The position numbers and the translations under genes are program-made. Below the pieces are notes generated by a model. The model did no database searches, had not been told where the DNA came from, and saw nothing but the letters and a program-made list of their open reading frames with translations. DNA of 64,000 nt from Spinacia oleracea (lineage: Eukaryota; Streptophyta; Magnoliopsida; Caryophyllales; Amaranthaceae), in contig NC_079492.1 in NCBI RefSeq assembly GCF_020520425.1, positions 143,747,861-143,811,860 of the forward strand. Direction: 5' to 3'. Numbering within the stretch: position 1 is the first letter of the stretch; every line of letters starts with the position of its first letter. Positions 31,437 to 43,257 of this stretch are shown in pieces.

Positions 31437-34400
31437 TGTTGGAAATAATGCGTTGTAACCATGAAAATTAACAATAAAATAATAGGGAAGAACACAATAC
31501 TCAATAATTGATCTCAAAAGCTGTGACGGGTTTTACGCCTGCCCTAGAAGCGTATTTCGCCACCACCGGTACAAGGTTCTCAGTGACGATTGCTCCCCAA
31601 GGGTAACACAGCTACCTTCCAACTCTGTACCCCGATTGGAAGGCTGGAATTACTTCAAGAACTGCTCAGATCTCTATGGGACAATAATGACAGAGATAAT
31701 AATTTTTAGGGTTTCTTTATGTTTCTCTGTGTCTCTGGGTTATCTTATTGGAATAAATAAAGGAGTATTTATAAGGAATCTGGTATAAACCGCAACTCCT
31801 AGACAATACTCCAAAACCAATACCCACGACAACAATGAAACGGGCCCACAAGCATTATCATAATTAAACCGATCCGTAATGCATTATAATTACCAACAAT
31901 CCCCCACTAATGCATACGGACAAGAGATCTTGAAATCTGAGCAGTAAATGAAAGGTTTAGCGCATAAATGTTAGTGTCTAAAGACTTGAACTAACATATT
32001 AGTGGAGCGAGGTGTTCAACAACCAATAAAGTATCCGACGATTGAACTCTACGACTATTGAAGAAACCCAACACCACACGCTTCACCTTTAGAAGCTTGA
32101 AAAATTCCGCGACCGCATGAAACGTCATACGAGGCCAACATTCCCTTGGATTCTAGTGAGTATTATTAGAAAAATAACAAACATATTTTTCATAGAAGGA
32201 TGCCATCCCCTCTTACTCACATAGGTGTCTCATCAAGTCTATTTTACCACATAAACCACCCAAAAGGGATATGAAGACATTAAGGACTAAATTTCAACCT
32301 TATCCATCGTTATATCCATCAAGTCCGTTCAATTAGAACCACTCAAAGGAGCTATGGATATATTAAGAACATATTGTTCATCCTCGCAAATTGAACAATG
32401 TATCTATCAAGTCTTCTCATGAAATCACTTTGTAAGTGAAGTCAATGAGGCTAGATACTTTAATCTTAAATCCATCAAGTTCAACAATAAGAACCATCCA
32501 CACAATAGGACTATGGACTCATAAGAACAACAAGGATTAACCTTCCCAATCATAAAGCGGTGTATCAATCAAGGCTTCTTATAGTACCACCCATTCTAGG
32601 GGACCATAAGGCTAGATACATTAAGAGTAAAATACTCAACCTCACACAAAACGGTGAATCCATCAAGTTCTCTCATAGAACCACCCAAATTTGGGATATA
32701 GATTCATTAAGAGCATAAGCTCATCCTAACAAGGGTTTTCCGTAGAAATTGAACACGACATAGATTTTAAAACCCTTCCCCTTAACTAGTTTGACACCAA
32801 CTCGTGCCAAGACCTTACTTAAAGAATATTTTCTCTTTAATCTCACATACTCAAGGAGGGTATCACATTCACAAATAACTGTATTTTCTCGTGTCTAAAT
32901 TTCACGAATGTGTCTCACTTTGCCAATTAACTCATTGTACCTGACAACTCACACATACAGTAAATAGTGAATGACAATATAAAGAAATGCGATAAAATTA
33001 CTTACCCCCACAATGAGCCATCATCCAATATCCTTTTCTAATTGTATGAATCTTGACTTGTAGGATCCAATGATATTGCCATAAATTCATATTGACTCCA
33101 TGGGGATCTCAAACCTACTCGTTTTATTTGATCCTCTTCCCATTGTACCTTTTGGTGAATAATGAAGATCACTTCCACGCTCTCCACCTATGCAATATAG
33201 GATTATCTACAAGGTATGCTTACAACACAAGCATCATCAAGTCATGAATTTATCATACAATAGTGGAACTTCAAGCATGTTAGCATATTCAATTTATGAG
33301 AAACTATTTCTACATAAATTTCCACAATATGCTAGGATTATACACTAATATGATTGCCACTCAATTAAAATTTGGTACTTATCACCAAGCCTCTACAAAC
33401 TCAAATGTGGTTAGGACGTACCTTTACCGATTCATTTGTCTCACTTTGACTTTTATCTTAAATTGAGAAATAGAAACTTTAGTCTCATTTAACGCATTAA
33501 CGTGTGTACAATGCAAAAACATATGGTTCACACAGGCATATGAACACTATCAAAGCCAACGACATATAGGGACACACACATATGCATCAAATATGCTAAT
33601 AATAAAACCAATAGCATGAATTAGTTTAATAAAACTACTCATATCAATGCTTAAGTGTTCCTTTTCCAACATACTCCTCATTTCTAGCAAGTAAACTAGC
33701 TCATTGGCCTCAAACATTAACTCACACCCCCACATTGACCGACAAAGTATCAGATAACAATGTAACACACATCAAAGGAGGGGACATATCTACATATTAT
33801 GTAAATAAGTTAGAGTTTGCAAACATAAATCTAGATAAGAAACTTCCCTGACATCAATCATGATGGATACACTATCATTAATGATAGTGCTCTCCAAAGT
33901 AGTAGACGAGCATCCTCATTTTTATTGCTAGCTTTGCAAACAGGTATTCACATTAGCTACGCGTCCAAGTATAATCAACCTGCACAACCTTGCTAGTGTC
34001 CAACGCACAAAATCACAACTAACGCACTTGTTAGTCTTCGAACTTTAACTTTAACCCTCACATTGCCCACTTTTGCATTAGAGGGCACATAAAATAAATT
34101 ATGCGAATAAGTTAAAGTTTTACAAAGATAAATTAAAGGAAGGAAATCCCCTTTTACCGCACAAACTTGTTGGAATGCAAACGTCGGCTATTCGAACTTG
34201 ATCATCCTCAACCAATGATTTTAAACACATGCATGCTTGTAGAGTGCTTCTTGCTTTTATTCTCGTACAAATGCATTATGGGTCAGCCTACTCCACGGCC
34301 TCGATGCGGCCTGCCTTCTATACCGCGGGTGGCTCGTGGCCAGCCCTGTATGCACCAATTTGTGCTTGTTTGCCACTGTTTTCCAATTCTTGTACTTGTT

Positions 34401-35607
34401 TTCCCTTGCACGTACACAAGGTCACTATGCTTAAGAAGATTATATCCTTATAATAATAATAAAGTCATAAGCCTAATAAGGTATGACATCTCATCCAGAA
34501 TCATAACCCAAAAAATATATACTCTAAACTTGGTGTATATATATATATACTAATATGAGGAAAAGAAAGGAACTTAGTCTTTGAAATATATGCCTTGCAG
34601 AAACATGATACTCCATCAATTAATTAGAGGAGGGAGAATATAGGTGGGGCCCGCCAATATTACAAACATCCAAAGGATTCCAAACTCCAGTAACAATTGG
34701 TTGACGAAGAAAATATAAAGCCGCATCAGCATACTCCGCGACTTGGCCGCGGGAAAAAGCAATGATTGCCACAACGGACCTGTGGTCTACACTGCCGGTT
34801 TTGTACACTTATGTTGTTCAAATGCATATTTGTCGAGGAATTTGATGAGCACCCAAACACAAAAGTACGAATCTCAAACTTCATCTGGCCTCTATGATTC
34901 AATGTGCAGTATTAATTAATGCATTAAATCATAAATAACTCCCAAGTATATATCCCAAACAAAAGACACAGATTCATGGAAATCTAGCCGCATAAATACA
35001 TACACAAATTCTTCACCTTTTGTTATTATTATTAAACCCTTGATTCAACCAAAATAAACCATAATCACAAAGATTAAGTTGCTCCGCAAGAGCAACAATT
35101 ACCGACTATCGCATACCTTATTAAGTCATGCATAATTGTCCATAAAACACGGTAACAACGATAAAATACGCTTCTAGATTGTTGGAAATAATGCGTTGTA
35201 ACCATGAAAATTAACAATAAAATAATAATAGGGAAGAACACAATACTCAATAATTGATCTCAAAAGCTGTGACGGGTTTTACGCCTGCCCTAGAAGCGTA
35301 TTTCGCCACCACCGGTACAAGGTTCGATTAACTCTGTACCCCGATTGGAATGCTGGAATTACTTCAAGAACTGCTCAGATATCTATGGGACAATAATGAC
35401 AGAGATAATAATTTTTAGGGTTTCTTTATGTTTCTCTGTGTCTCTGGGTTATCTTATTGGAATAAATAAAGGAGTATTTATAAGGAATCTGGTATAAACC
35501 GCAACTCCTAAACAATACTCCAAAACCAATACCCACGACAACAATGAAACGGACCCACAAGCATTATCATAATTAAACCGATCCGTAATGGATTATAATT
35601 ACCAACA
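31437..35607 (-). mobile_element. Non-autonomous LTR retrotransposon, both LTRs and 5-bp duplication present
   Basis: A fossil with LTRs at 31437-31898 and 35180-35607, both starting TGTTGG and ending CCAACA. ATTAC occurs on both sides (31432-31436 and 35608-35612). The purine tract GTGGGGGAT lies next to the left LTR on the minus strand, so the element runs right to left. The 3.3-kb interior has no gag or pol that I can recognise; short frames there are not convincing. The LTRs are very similar apart from one block present in only one of them, so insertion was geologically recent, likely within about a million years at usual plant rates. The family (copia or gypsy) cannot be told without coding sequence. 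Confidence 0.85.
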
Positions 35608-35639
35608 ATTACCAACTTAACTAGCTAGCCTGCAAATCG

Positions 35640-36790
35640 ATATACTTTTCCTAGCTTAGTTTGTATTCACCTCGGATTTGATGACTATTGAGCATATCTA
35701 GAAGAACAAAATAGTTTGTCATCGATTACTCTAGTCAGGTTCAACAAGTATCTACCAAATTAGGAAACTTAGTTTGTGGCTACCCGTAAAGAAATACTAG
35801 TAAAATACCAAATGAAATCATGGCTTTATGACTTTAACCCTTATGGGTCTAATTTTAACGATAGCATGAGATGACATAAAATGTATCTGGCTCTTTGTAA
35901 TAAAGTTACAATCAATCACAAGATAATATTCATACTTTCATAACTACGTACACAGAACAAATTTAATCGACTCTTACTAAAAATGACCCATGGCCCCATT
36001 CCCATGGCCCATCGCCTTAGCCATAGCATTTATCGGTCTATATTCGATGGTGAAATGACATATACTACCTCCGTTTAAGAAAATTCTTTACAGTTACTAT
36101 TTGCACAGATTTCAATGCAATATTTAACTACTAATATATCCAATTTCGTAGGTCAAAAAATTATAAAAATTTGATATTCTAAAAATACATACCGAGATCA
36201 ATCTAACAAGATCTTACATGTAACGTTGTGATGTATATAATGGTGAGAACTTACGGTCAAAGTTTACGTAATTTTGACACATATTCCAAAGCGTAAAGAA
36301 CTTTTAGAAACGGAGGTAGTACTATATTTGATTTTTCATGCTCCTGTCGCATCCAAGCAAACAACCACGTTAATGAAAGATAACATATATTCATACTTTC
36401 AGACCTGCCTATGCTTAACGGTTTTAATGGGCTCTTATTCATAATAATGATCCATGGCTAATGCCCTTATGAGTCTAGTTTTGACGATGACATGACAAAT
36501 TTGATTCTTCGTAATTACATCATAATTACTCATCACGTTAATGACAAATGGAATTCATACCTTCATAATTCATATCTATATACACTGCATGATTTTAATC
36601 GACTCGTATTCATAAATGTCACGATTCTTTTCCGTCTTTGAATTTCCAATGTACGTAGGACACAATAGTTCATTATGTTTAAAGTTGTTGTAGACTTGTA
36701 GTGGTATGGTACGTACGAATTATGTCCTTTTTGTTCCGGACTAGAAGCTTCCCCTATACTCACCTTCAGATGACTTTCAACTTTCAAGTA
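35640..36790. repeat. Orphan downstream block (D0) of the small-protein gene array
   Basis: It matches the regions downstream of paralogue 1 (about 40540-41050) and paralogue 2 (about 46640-48280, interrupted). Shared runs include AAGAAATAC..AAATGAAAT, TGTCACGATTCTTT and GTACGAATTATGTC. No gene precedes it, so it probably marks a lost member of the array. It contains the MITE at 36065-36319. Confidence 0.65.
36065..36319. mobile_element. Stowaway-like MITE (family C)
   Basis: Ends CTACCTCCGTTTAAGAAAAT and TAGAAACGGAGGTAG, TA flanks, 255 bp. Confidence 0.85.
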
Positions 36791-36800
36791 TACCGTATAT

Positions 36801-36999
36801 CAGAGGAGGACCTTCCATCGGGGCCATTCGGGGTCAGGCCCCTGATAAGTTTTTTGAAATTATAAATTTTACAAGTTAAAATATACATATAAAATGCCGG
36901 TGATATATTGATTGAATGCACTTATAATCTTATATTCATTAATATGTTAAAGTTTCAAACCTTGGTCCCTCGTAATTTTTTGGCCAAGATCCGCCACTG
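36801..36999. mobile_element. Short hAT element with exact 8-bp duplication
   Basis: Ends CAGAGGAGGACCTTC and, reversed, CAGTGGCGGATCTTGG. The flanks CCGTATAT at 36793-36800 and 37000-37007 are identical. 199 bp. The CAGTGGCGGA start is common in plant hAT elements. Confidence 0.85.
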
Positions 37000-37007
37000 C
37001 CGTATAT

Positions 37008-37735
37008 GTATACATATTTGTGCCTTTCCTAGTTGGCTGAGTAGCTTGACTAGGAGTACCAAGCGATCGTCTTGGCCAAGTGGAAATAATTTTACCTTTC
37101 AACCTTTTGGTTGCAGGTTCAATTCACACTAAGGGCGTTTTGAGGGAGGGTTTCCCTTACCATCCCCTACTTTCAAAGTGTCTAAAGTTCTATATTTTAA
37201 ATCGGGTGACCTATAATTATAGTGTTGTTTCCTTATTTGAATACTTCGTAGAAAATATTTCTCATATTATTATTTGGGACCACAAAAACAAAAAAAAATG
37301 CATTGAAAACCTCATCATGTACTATATTCCCTTTCCCCATGTACTTTACCCTTATTTATGACCACTTTTCTTAAAATCCGTGTTTTTAGTCAAACAAGAT
37401 CATAATTTTGGAACGGAGGAAGTAGGAGTCACATGTTAATCGGTACACGTATCAAGGAAGGAGAGTTGAATTTAATAAAAATAATGAAGCAAGCAGCGGG
37501 GGAGAGTAATAAACAAATACGTAGTAGAAACAAGATGATGGGAAAAGACTTTTAATCAAAGTAGATATGGAGTTATTATAGTGGTAGTCCCTAAAGTAAA
37601 TTAGATATAGTTGGTATTAAATAATCAGGTGGTTAGAACTATGCAATTCGGCTCTTAAATGAATTATTAGTCGATTTTCTTATAAAAAATGATTTGTTGA
37701 ATAACAGCTAGCTATCCTGAACCATTATGTGACCA
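37008..37735. other. Spacer, part of the repeated downstream block
   Basis: CCTTTCCTAGTTGGCTGAG near 37023 resembles 48690-48740 and 42405-42430, so this also belongs to the duplicated unit. A MITE-like end, TTGGAACGGAGGAAGTAG, lies at about 37409-37426. No gene was seen. Confidence 0.4.
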
Positions 37736-38855
37736 ACTAGTGGATGCATAAACTTAACCGAATGATTGAATTATGACAAAATCATTGTAAAGATATGGTA
37801 CGAAAATTTTGATGGAAGGAGTGGTGTAGGATCTAGGAAGTAAAACCTTTCAAGTGGCTGAATCTGTGAGCATTTCCAAGATCCATTTTACTTGAGGAAA
37901 TCTTTGCTAACAACCACCAGAAAAGTCACATATTCTTGTGACTTAATACTATCCCCATGACCGAAAATTTCTAGTCTCTCTACAAGGAATGAGAGACTCA
38001 ACTCTCAAGTTGTTGCTACGGACCCTTAAAATTTACCAATTTGATGAAGTACTACGTATGTCTCAGACAGTAATTATATGATAGAAATCATCCAACCTTA
38101 ACATTAAGTTACCAATAATTAATACGAAAAGGAAGTTAAAAATTGAAACATTAGCTTATACGTGGTACTTAGGCTCTGTTATGTTCGACTTATTTCAGAC
38201 AAAATAAGTTCAGATAAGTTCAGTTAAGTTCAGGTAAGTTCAAATAAGTTCAGTTAAGTTTAGATAATTTCAGATAATATAAATTCAGTCAAAAGAAGTC
38301 GAATAGAACGGAGCCTTAGATCAATGTGTAATTTTTTCATGCATTCATAATTAATTTGAATATAGGAAAATGTATTAAGTTCTTATTTGACATTTATAGA
38401 CCGGGGTTGCATATATCATTACCCGTTAATTAACGATTTCTTGTCTTTATTTCTTGGTTTACTACGAGTAATTTCCGCCGCTTTCAGGGGATAATATCTC
38501 ACGGGAATTTGTATGGGTACTTCGACGGGCAACATTCATCTCAGAGTCTCAGCTGAAGTTTTTTTTCATACCTAAGACTTGAACGTACCCGAAACCTTGG
38601 TTAAGGAGCAATAGACATTTAACCACTCATGTCAACCCCAGTTAGTACTAACGACTTCTAGTTGATCATCAAGTTGGTGACATGACACAAAGATTATAAG
38701 CATCCTTCAAGCAGATGAGACCATAAATGAAAGATACTATATGCTCTAGAAATTAAATAAACAAAAAGATGGAGATAAGATTCGTAACGTTTAGATTCTC
38801 TTAAATCTTAAGCATGCAACATGAAAAATATAAAAATATTCCCATTTTTTCACGA
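37736..38855. repeat. Upstream block (U1) of paralogue 1
   Basis: Shared with 51580-52390 plus 56740-57025 before paralogue 3, and in part with 44745-45112 before paralogue 2. Examples are TTTCCAAGATC, AATACT..CATGACCG, GTTGATCATCAAGTTGGTGA and GAAAGATACTATATGCTCTA. It contains a Harbinger-like MITE at 38172-38315. Confidence 0.65.
38172..38315. mobile_element. Harbinger-like MITE, 144 bp, exact TTA duplication
   Basis: GGCTCTGTTATGTTCGACTT and its partner end AGTCGAATAGAACGGAGCC, flanked by TTA at 38169-38171 and 38316-38318. The interior is reiterated AAGTTCAGATAAGTTCAG. Confidence 0.8.
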
Positions 38856-38856
38856 C

Positions 38857-38864
38857 TATAAAAG
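38857..38864 (+). promoter_or_regulatory. TATA box of paralogue 1 within a conserved core promoter
   Basis: TATAAAAG is followed by a stretch conserved in all three paralogues (ACACCATGGACGTT, CTCACTCAACCAAAGCAA). The equivalent boxes are TATATAAG at 45012-45019 and TATTTAAG at 56936-56943. The start codons lie 90-119 bp downstream. Confidence 0.6.
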
Positions 38865-38975
38865 AACACCATGGACGTTCCTCATTTATATCTCACTCAA
38901 CCAAAGCAATAAGCCCAATCAATCATAATCCAGTATAGTAGTAGTAAAATATCCCTCCGAAGAAAACCAACAACA

Positions 38976-40044
38976 ATGACATTCGTCAACCGCCCCTACG
39001 GAAACGACTACTACGAGGTTGAGAGAGTGGTGGTCCGTGACGGTCCATACGGTGCTGATTACAGGATTGATGAATACGGCAACCGCGTCTACTACCGCCG
39101 AAATGATGGGTTGGGTAATTCAGTAACTGAAATTGTTACTGATATCATTCCCGGCACCCACGCCTCCCATGACGCTTTCGGAAATTCCGTAACTGAGATT
39201 GTCACTGATATCATCCCCGGCCGCCATGCCCGCCCCAACGCTTTGGGAAATTCCGTAACTGGCCTTGTCGCTGGTATCCTCCCTGGTCACCACAGGGTAT
39301 GTGTTTTTAAGCTTAATACTCCGTACTCCTTTATTTTGAGTGTTCATTTTTGTTTTGGTTTCCCCATATACTTTTCATACTATTTATTTACTCCATCCGT
39401 TTCGGAATACTCAAAGCGGTTTGACCAACACAGAATTTAATGCATTGTAATTGACTTTTATTTAATTAGATGGTAGGGTATTTTTTAAAAATATAGATAG
39501 TGAGATGTGTGACAAATTTTTAAAGGGTTGGGGTACGTAGTGGAATTTTTTAATACTCCGTATTTTCTTTACGGAGTATGGATGTAGATGGGTCCTTGGT
39601 TAAGTGAGAAATCAATATAATATTAATAAAAGTTTTCATTTTTAGAAATGTTACAAGTAATCCGGGACGGTCTTATAAGGAAAGCGTTTCCAGTATTCCG
39701 GAACGGAGTGTACTAATTATGACCGTATATATTTCTAATAGGTAAAGATAAATTTTATCTTTTTGTTATTAGGTTAATTTCAATACATATTATTGAAATA
39801 TATAATTTTATGAAAAACTCCGTATAATTTTTAACTATGTAATTGAAAGATATTGATGGTTAAAGTTAGTATAAAGTCGATCAAAATGATACATATATTG
39901 TGAAATGGAAGAAATACTACTTTAATTTTTTATAGTTCATACTCCGTAACATTTACTATTTGCACGGACGTCAATTTATCGTGATTTTAGTTCTGTCATC
40001 TAACTTGCCAATTCATGCTCTTTTTTCTACTGCAGAGGTACTGA
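38976..40044 (+). CDS. Small Tyr/Gly-rich repeat protein, array member 1
   Basis: Exons 38976-39296 and 40036-40044 give 109 residues; the second exon encodes only Arg-Tyr and the stop. Without splicing the frame runs on into intron sequence, but all three paralogues share GT.. and ..AG|AGGTACTGA junctions. The head (residues 1-45) has NRPYGNDYYEVERVV, RDGPYGADYRIDEYGNR and VYYRRND. Three tandem repeats of about 22 residues follow: LGNSVTEIVTDIIPG..., FGNSVTEIVTDIIPG... and LGNSVTGLVAGILPG.... Each is amphipathic with His/Arg after the PG. No signal peptide, membrane span or known domain was seen. The function is unknown to me. Its conserved promoter, splice sites and reading frame across copies support a real gene. 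Confidence 0.8.
39391..39710. mobile_element. Stowaway-like MITE (family H) in the paralogue 1 intron
   Basis: Ends CTCCATCCGTTTCGGAATAC and AGTATTCCGGAACGGAGTG with TA flanks, 320 bp. It is the same family as 42911-43238. A partial family G copy (39711-39922, right half only) abuts it. Confidence 0.75.
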
Positions 40045-41098
40045 GAATTGGTACCTGTACGATCCAGAGATCGAATATAATTGACAACAACCATGCATGG
40101 TGTTAGTATAATAAAATGTCCTCTTAGCCTCTAAGAATAGGCTACTTGTTACGGGCCATTCATACGATGTGTGCTTTGCTATCTTGTACTGGATTTTGTT
40201 TGACTATGTATTTCGGTTTTCTAATGAAGTTATAATACATGGTTTTTGCTTTAAAAAAAGAAGATTATATGTTTATTTCTAGAACGAAATTGCACCTATA
40301 TAAAAACTGAGTTTGACACACTACTCTGTTGATTTTGGCACATCTTCATGTAAATAGAGCACAATTTCACGAGCTCTCACATTGGATGTGGCAATATTAA
40401 GCTACTTTGGGTTATACAAAGTTGCTTTCAAGTTCATAAGTTTCAACATTCGTTTCGGATTTGAGATACATAGTCATGGGAAAGTGTAATTAAACTAATA
40501 ATGTGATTTCCATCAGAAAAATAAACTAATAATGTGATGAATATTGATTAAATCTAGAAGAGAGAAGTGGTTCGTCGTTCTTACTTTAGTCCGGTTCAAC
40601 AAGCTAGCATCTACCAAATTGGACAACTTCGTTTGGGACTACCTGTAAAGAAATACGATATAACGCGCTTTTATCTAACAAATGAAATTCGTTTATTCGG
40701 TCCAGGGTCTTATCCCGAATTCTCTTATGAGATGACATGACATGACATGACATAAACTATATGTGACTCTTCATAATCAAATCACAGCCGGTCACGCTAA
40801 TAACAGATAACATTCATACTTTTATACGTACATATACCGAATGATTTTGATAGGCTCTTATTCATTATGTCACGATTCTTTCATGCAACCTGCCAAAGGC
40901 CCATGCTTATAGTCTTATACTCTTTCTACTACCTTTGAATTTCATTGAAGACATGGTGTTGTAGTGGCCAGTGGGACGGTACGAATTATGTCTTTTTAGT
41001 GCTAGACTTGAAATTCCATTTATAATTGAACTTTATACCTACAAGTATAACGTATAGTACTTACGTGTAGTTTTGTACCTATCCCTATTGTGGGCCAA
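40045..41098. repeat. 3' UTR and downstream block (D1) of paralogue 1
   Basis: 40045-40260 is the shared 3' UTR (CCTCTTAGCCTCTAA, GGCTA..GTTACGGGCCATTCA). From about 40540 the block matches D0 and D2. ATGACATGACATAAA at about 40736-40750 is the empty counterpart of the Helitron insertion at 46898. Confidence 0.6.
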
Positions 41099-41106
41099 TA
41101 ATATTA

Positions 41107-42080
41107 TGGTTTTTTATTCGACGTTCTATTTCGCTAAATACTCTCTCATTTCAAAGGTAAAAGTACACTATTATTAAAAAAAATTAATCCCCTCTCTCCC
41201 TTTCCCATCTCACCTCAGCCTTATTCCCCTGCAGTAAATCACCACCACCACCAGAAATCGCACCACCACCACCACCATCAGAAACCGCGCCACACCACCA
41301 CCACCACAAACCGCACTACACCACCACCACCATCACCGCACAAACTGCACTTGCGACGCATCAGTACCCTGACTACCCCCGCAACTTGTCGCTGGTCGAG
41401 GAAACCACTACTCCCGCGCCGCTGCCCCTGTCGCTGCTCGAGAAAAACCCAACCACCACGCCGGTAGGTTGCTGCGTCCCAATTACCACGCCGCCCCAAC
41501 TATGGCCCAGCCTTCGCCTGCAAGGGGTAAGTTTTTGAATTTATTTTTTAAAATTTTATCCATGTGCCGCCCATAAATGGCGGTTGGGGCCATGGTTGTG
41601 CTGCCTTAGAATAGCAATGCCTGCCATGGTTCAGCCGCCCAATATGGGAGGTTGGACCATGGCCGGCACCGCTAGCTATTCCTGGGCGGCAAAACCATGG
41701 TCCTTACCGACATTCATGGGCGGCATTTGTTTTTATTTTAGAAAAAATAATTTAAAACCGCCTATTACTTGGTCGCCGGTGCAGGTGGATGGTGGTGCGG
41801 TGAAGGTCAGCAAGTGAATGGGTAGCCGGTGATGATGGTGAAGGGACTGTGAGGAAGGTGAAGAGACGGTGATGGTGTTTGAAGATGAAAGGTGGTGGTG
41901 GTGGAGATAGTGAGGTGAGGCAGGGCTGCCGGATTTTGTAGCCGAACAATGGAATGGGCTGCCGGATAAGGGGGAGTGTGAAAGCTTGGGGTGGGGTAGA
42001 GCTTTATAAGGGCACAACAGTCCTTTCACATAAAATACGCGGGCGTTTTTAGCGAACGAGGACGTCGAGTAGCGATACAC
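41107..42080. mobile_element. TIR element of 974 bp with CAC/CCG-rich interior
   Basis: The left end has TTCGACGTTCTATTTCGCTAA and the right end, reversed, has CTCGACGTCCTCGTTCGCTA (each quoted in part). TAATATTA flanks both sides (41099-41106 and 42081-42088), an 8-bp, possibly 9-bp, duplication. The interior holds a CACCACCACC run (41237-41335), repeated GCCGCCCATAAATGGCGG / CCGCCCAATATGGGAGG motifs (41568-41660) and TGGTGGTGGTGG near 41894. No clean gene was seen. hAT or Mutator-like. Confidence 0.6.
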
Positions 42081-42088
42081 TAATATTA

Positions 42089-42397
42089 CTCCCTCTGTAT
42101 TTATTTAAAGGATACACTTGCATTTTCCTGCCGTATTTATTTAAGAGATACACTTGTCATATTTAGTACTATCTAATTAAATAATGCATCTAATTTACCC
42201 TATGACCCACCATACTATTAAACAAACAGTTTCAGAAACCCACCCCACCTCCCACCACCCAAAATGACATGTTCCCCACTTGTTTACTTATTAAAATATC
42301 TACCCAACCCCACTTGCTTTATTATTTTATTTCATTCAATTATTCTTCTTAATACCCGTGCCCATCCAAGTATATCCCTTAAATAAATCGGAGGGAG
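42089..42397. mobile_element. Stowaway-like MITE (family A)
   Basis: CTCCCTCTGTATTTATTTAA to AAATAAATCGGAGGGAG, TA flanks, 309 bp. It inserted at the TA within the right target duplication of the preceding element. Confidence 0.85.
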
Positions 42398-42495
42398 TAC
42401 AATTTATGGCTGAGCAGGATAACAAGGAGTAATACTTCCTCTTGTTTTGTTTTAGTTGCAATATTATTGTTCACCTTAATTAATTTAATTTGTTA

Positions 42496-42754
42496 CTTCC
42501 TCCGTCTTTTAATACTCGCAACGTTTGTTAGTTTCACGCATGCCAATGCACAACTTTGATCATTTATATCTTAAATTCTCGTTATGCAAATATTATAAAA
42601 ACTTGATATTTTGAAAATACACATTGAGACGAATCTAACAAGATCTCACACGACTATGTTTTATCTTATATAAAAAGCACTAAGAATAGTCAAAGTAGAT
42701 TATATGAATAGTGGCAAAAGTCCAAACGTTGCGAGTATTAAAAGACGGAGGAAG
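42496..42754. mobile_element. Nested Stowaway-like MITE (family D)
   Basis: CTTCCTCCGTCTTTTAATAC and GTATTAAAAGACGGAGGAAG, TA flanks, 259 bp. Confidence 0.85.
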
Positions 42755-42910
42755 TATGTAAGTAGATACATAGTGAATTACACTCATGCCCCTGAACATA
42801 TATGAATGAGAGTAGTTTGGTAAAGTTAAGTGGGTAAAGTAGAAAAAAGTAGAAAGGTTACTTATAACTAAAAAGAAACGAACAAAAATAGGAAATGCAC
42901 GTTGCAACTA

Positions 42911-43238
42911 CTCCCTCCGTCCCGGAATACTCGATCCGGTTTGACCGGCACAGAGTTTAAGGGACTTGAATTGACTTATTTAATTTAATAGGTAGTAGTT
43001 GATAGTGGGGTATTATTTTAATGTAGTTAGTGGGAGGTGAGTTAAGAGGTGGGGTTGGGGGAGAGTAGGGGTTGAATTTTTAATTATTTTTTGTATGGAG
43101 TAGGGGGTAGGTGGGTTAATAGGGGTGGAGTGAGAAATAATATAATATTGTTAGAATATTTCCATTTTTAGAAACAAGTCAAGTATTAAGGGACGGCCCG
43201 ATAAGAAAAACAGGTCAAGTATTCCGGGACGGAGGGAG
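42911..43238. mobile_element. Nested Stowaway-like MITE (family H)
   Basis: CTCCCTCCGTCCCGGAATAC and GTATTCCGGGACGGAGGGAG, TA flanks, 328 bp. It is inserted at the TA of AACTA|AAAGAG in the outer element. Confidence 0.88.
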
Positions 43239-43257
43239 TAAAAGAGAACGGAGACAG

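Larger units (their letters stand above)
42434..43257. mobile_element. Stowaway-like MITE (family F) carrying two nested MITEs
   Basis: The outer ends are CTTCCTCTTGTTTTGTTTTA and AAAGAGAACGGAGACAG. With the two inserts removed, the interior reads like 26083-26336 (TTAGTTGCAA...GTTGCAACTAAAA). The inserts are at 42496-42754 and 42911-43238. Confidence 0.75.

Noticed and set aside
34167-34553. 128-codon frame inside the LTR element.
   Set aside because: No similarity to retroelement proteins is visible and composition is not coding-like. Treated as part of the fossil interior.
38871-38912. A short upstream frame (MDVPHLYLTQPKQ) whose start is conserved before all three array genes (also 45025 and 56951).
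   Set aside because: It begins only about 14 bp after the TATA box, so it probably lies upstream of the transcription start. Its conservation is better explained by the core promoter. In member 3 the frame is different after LTQ.
41278-41499. Arg/Gly-rich minus-strand frame considered as an RNA-binding protein.
   Set aside because: It is a reading of the CAC/CCG repeat inside a TIR element.
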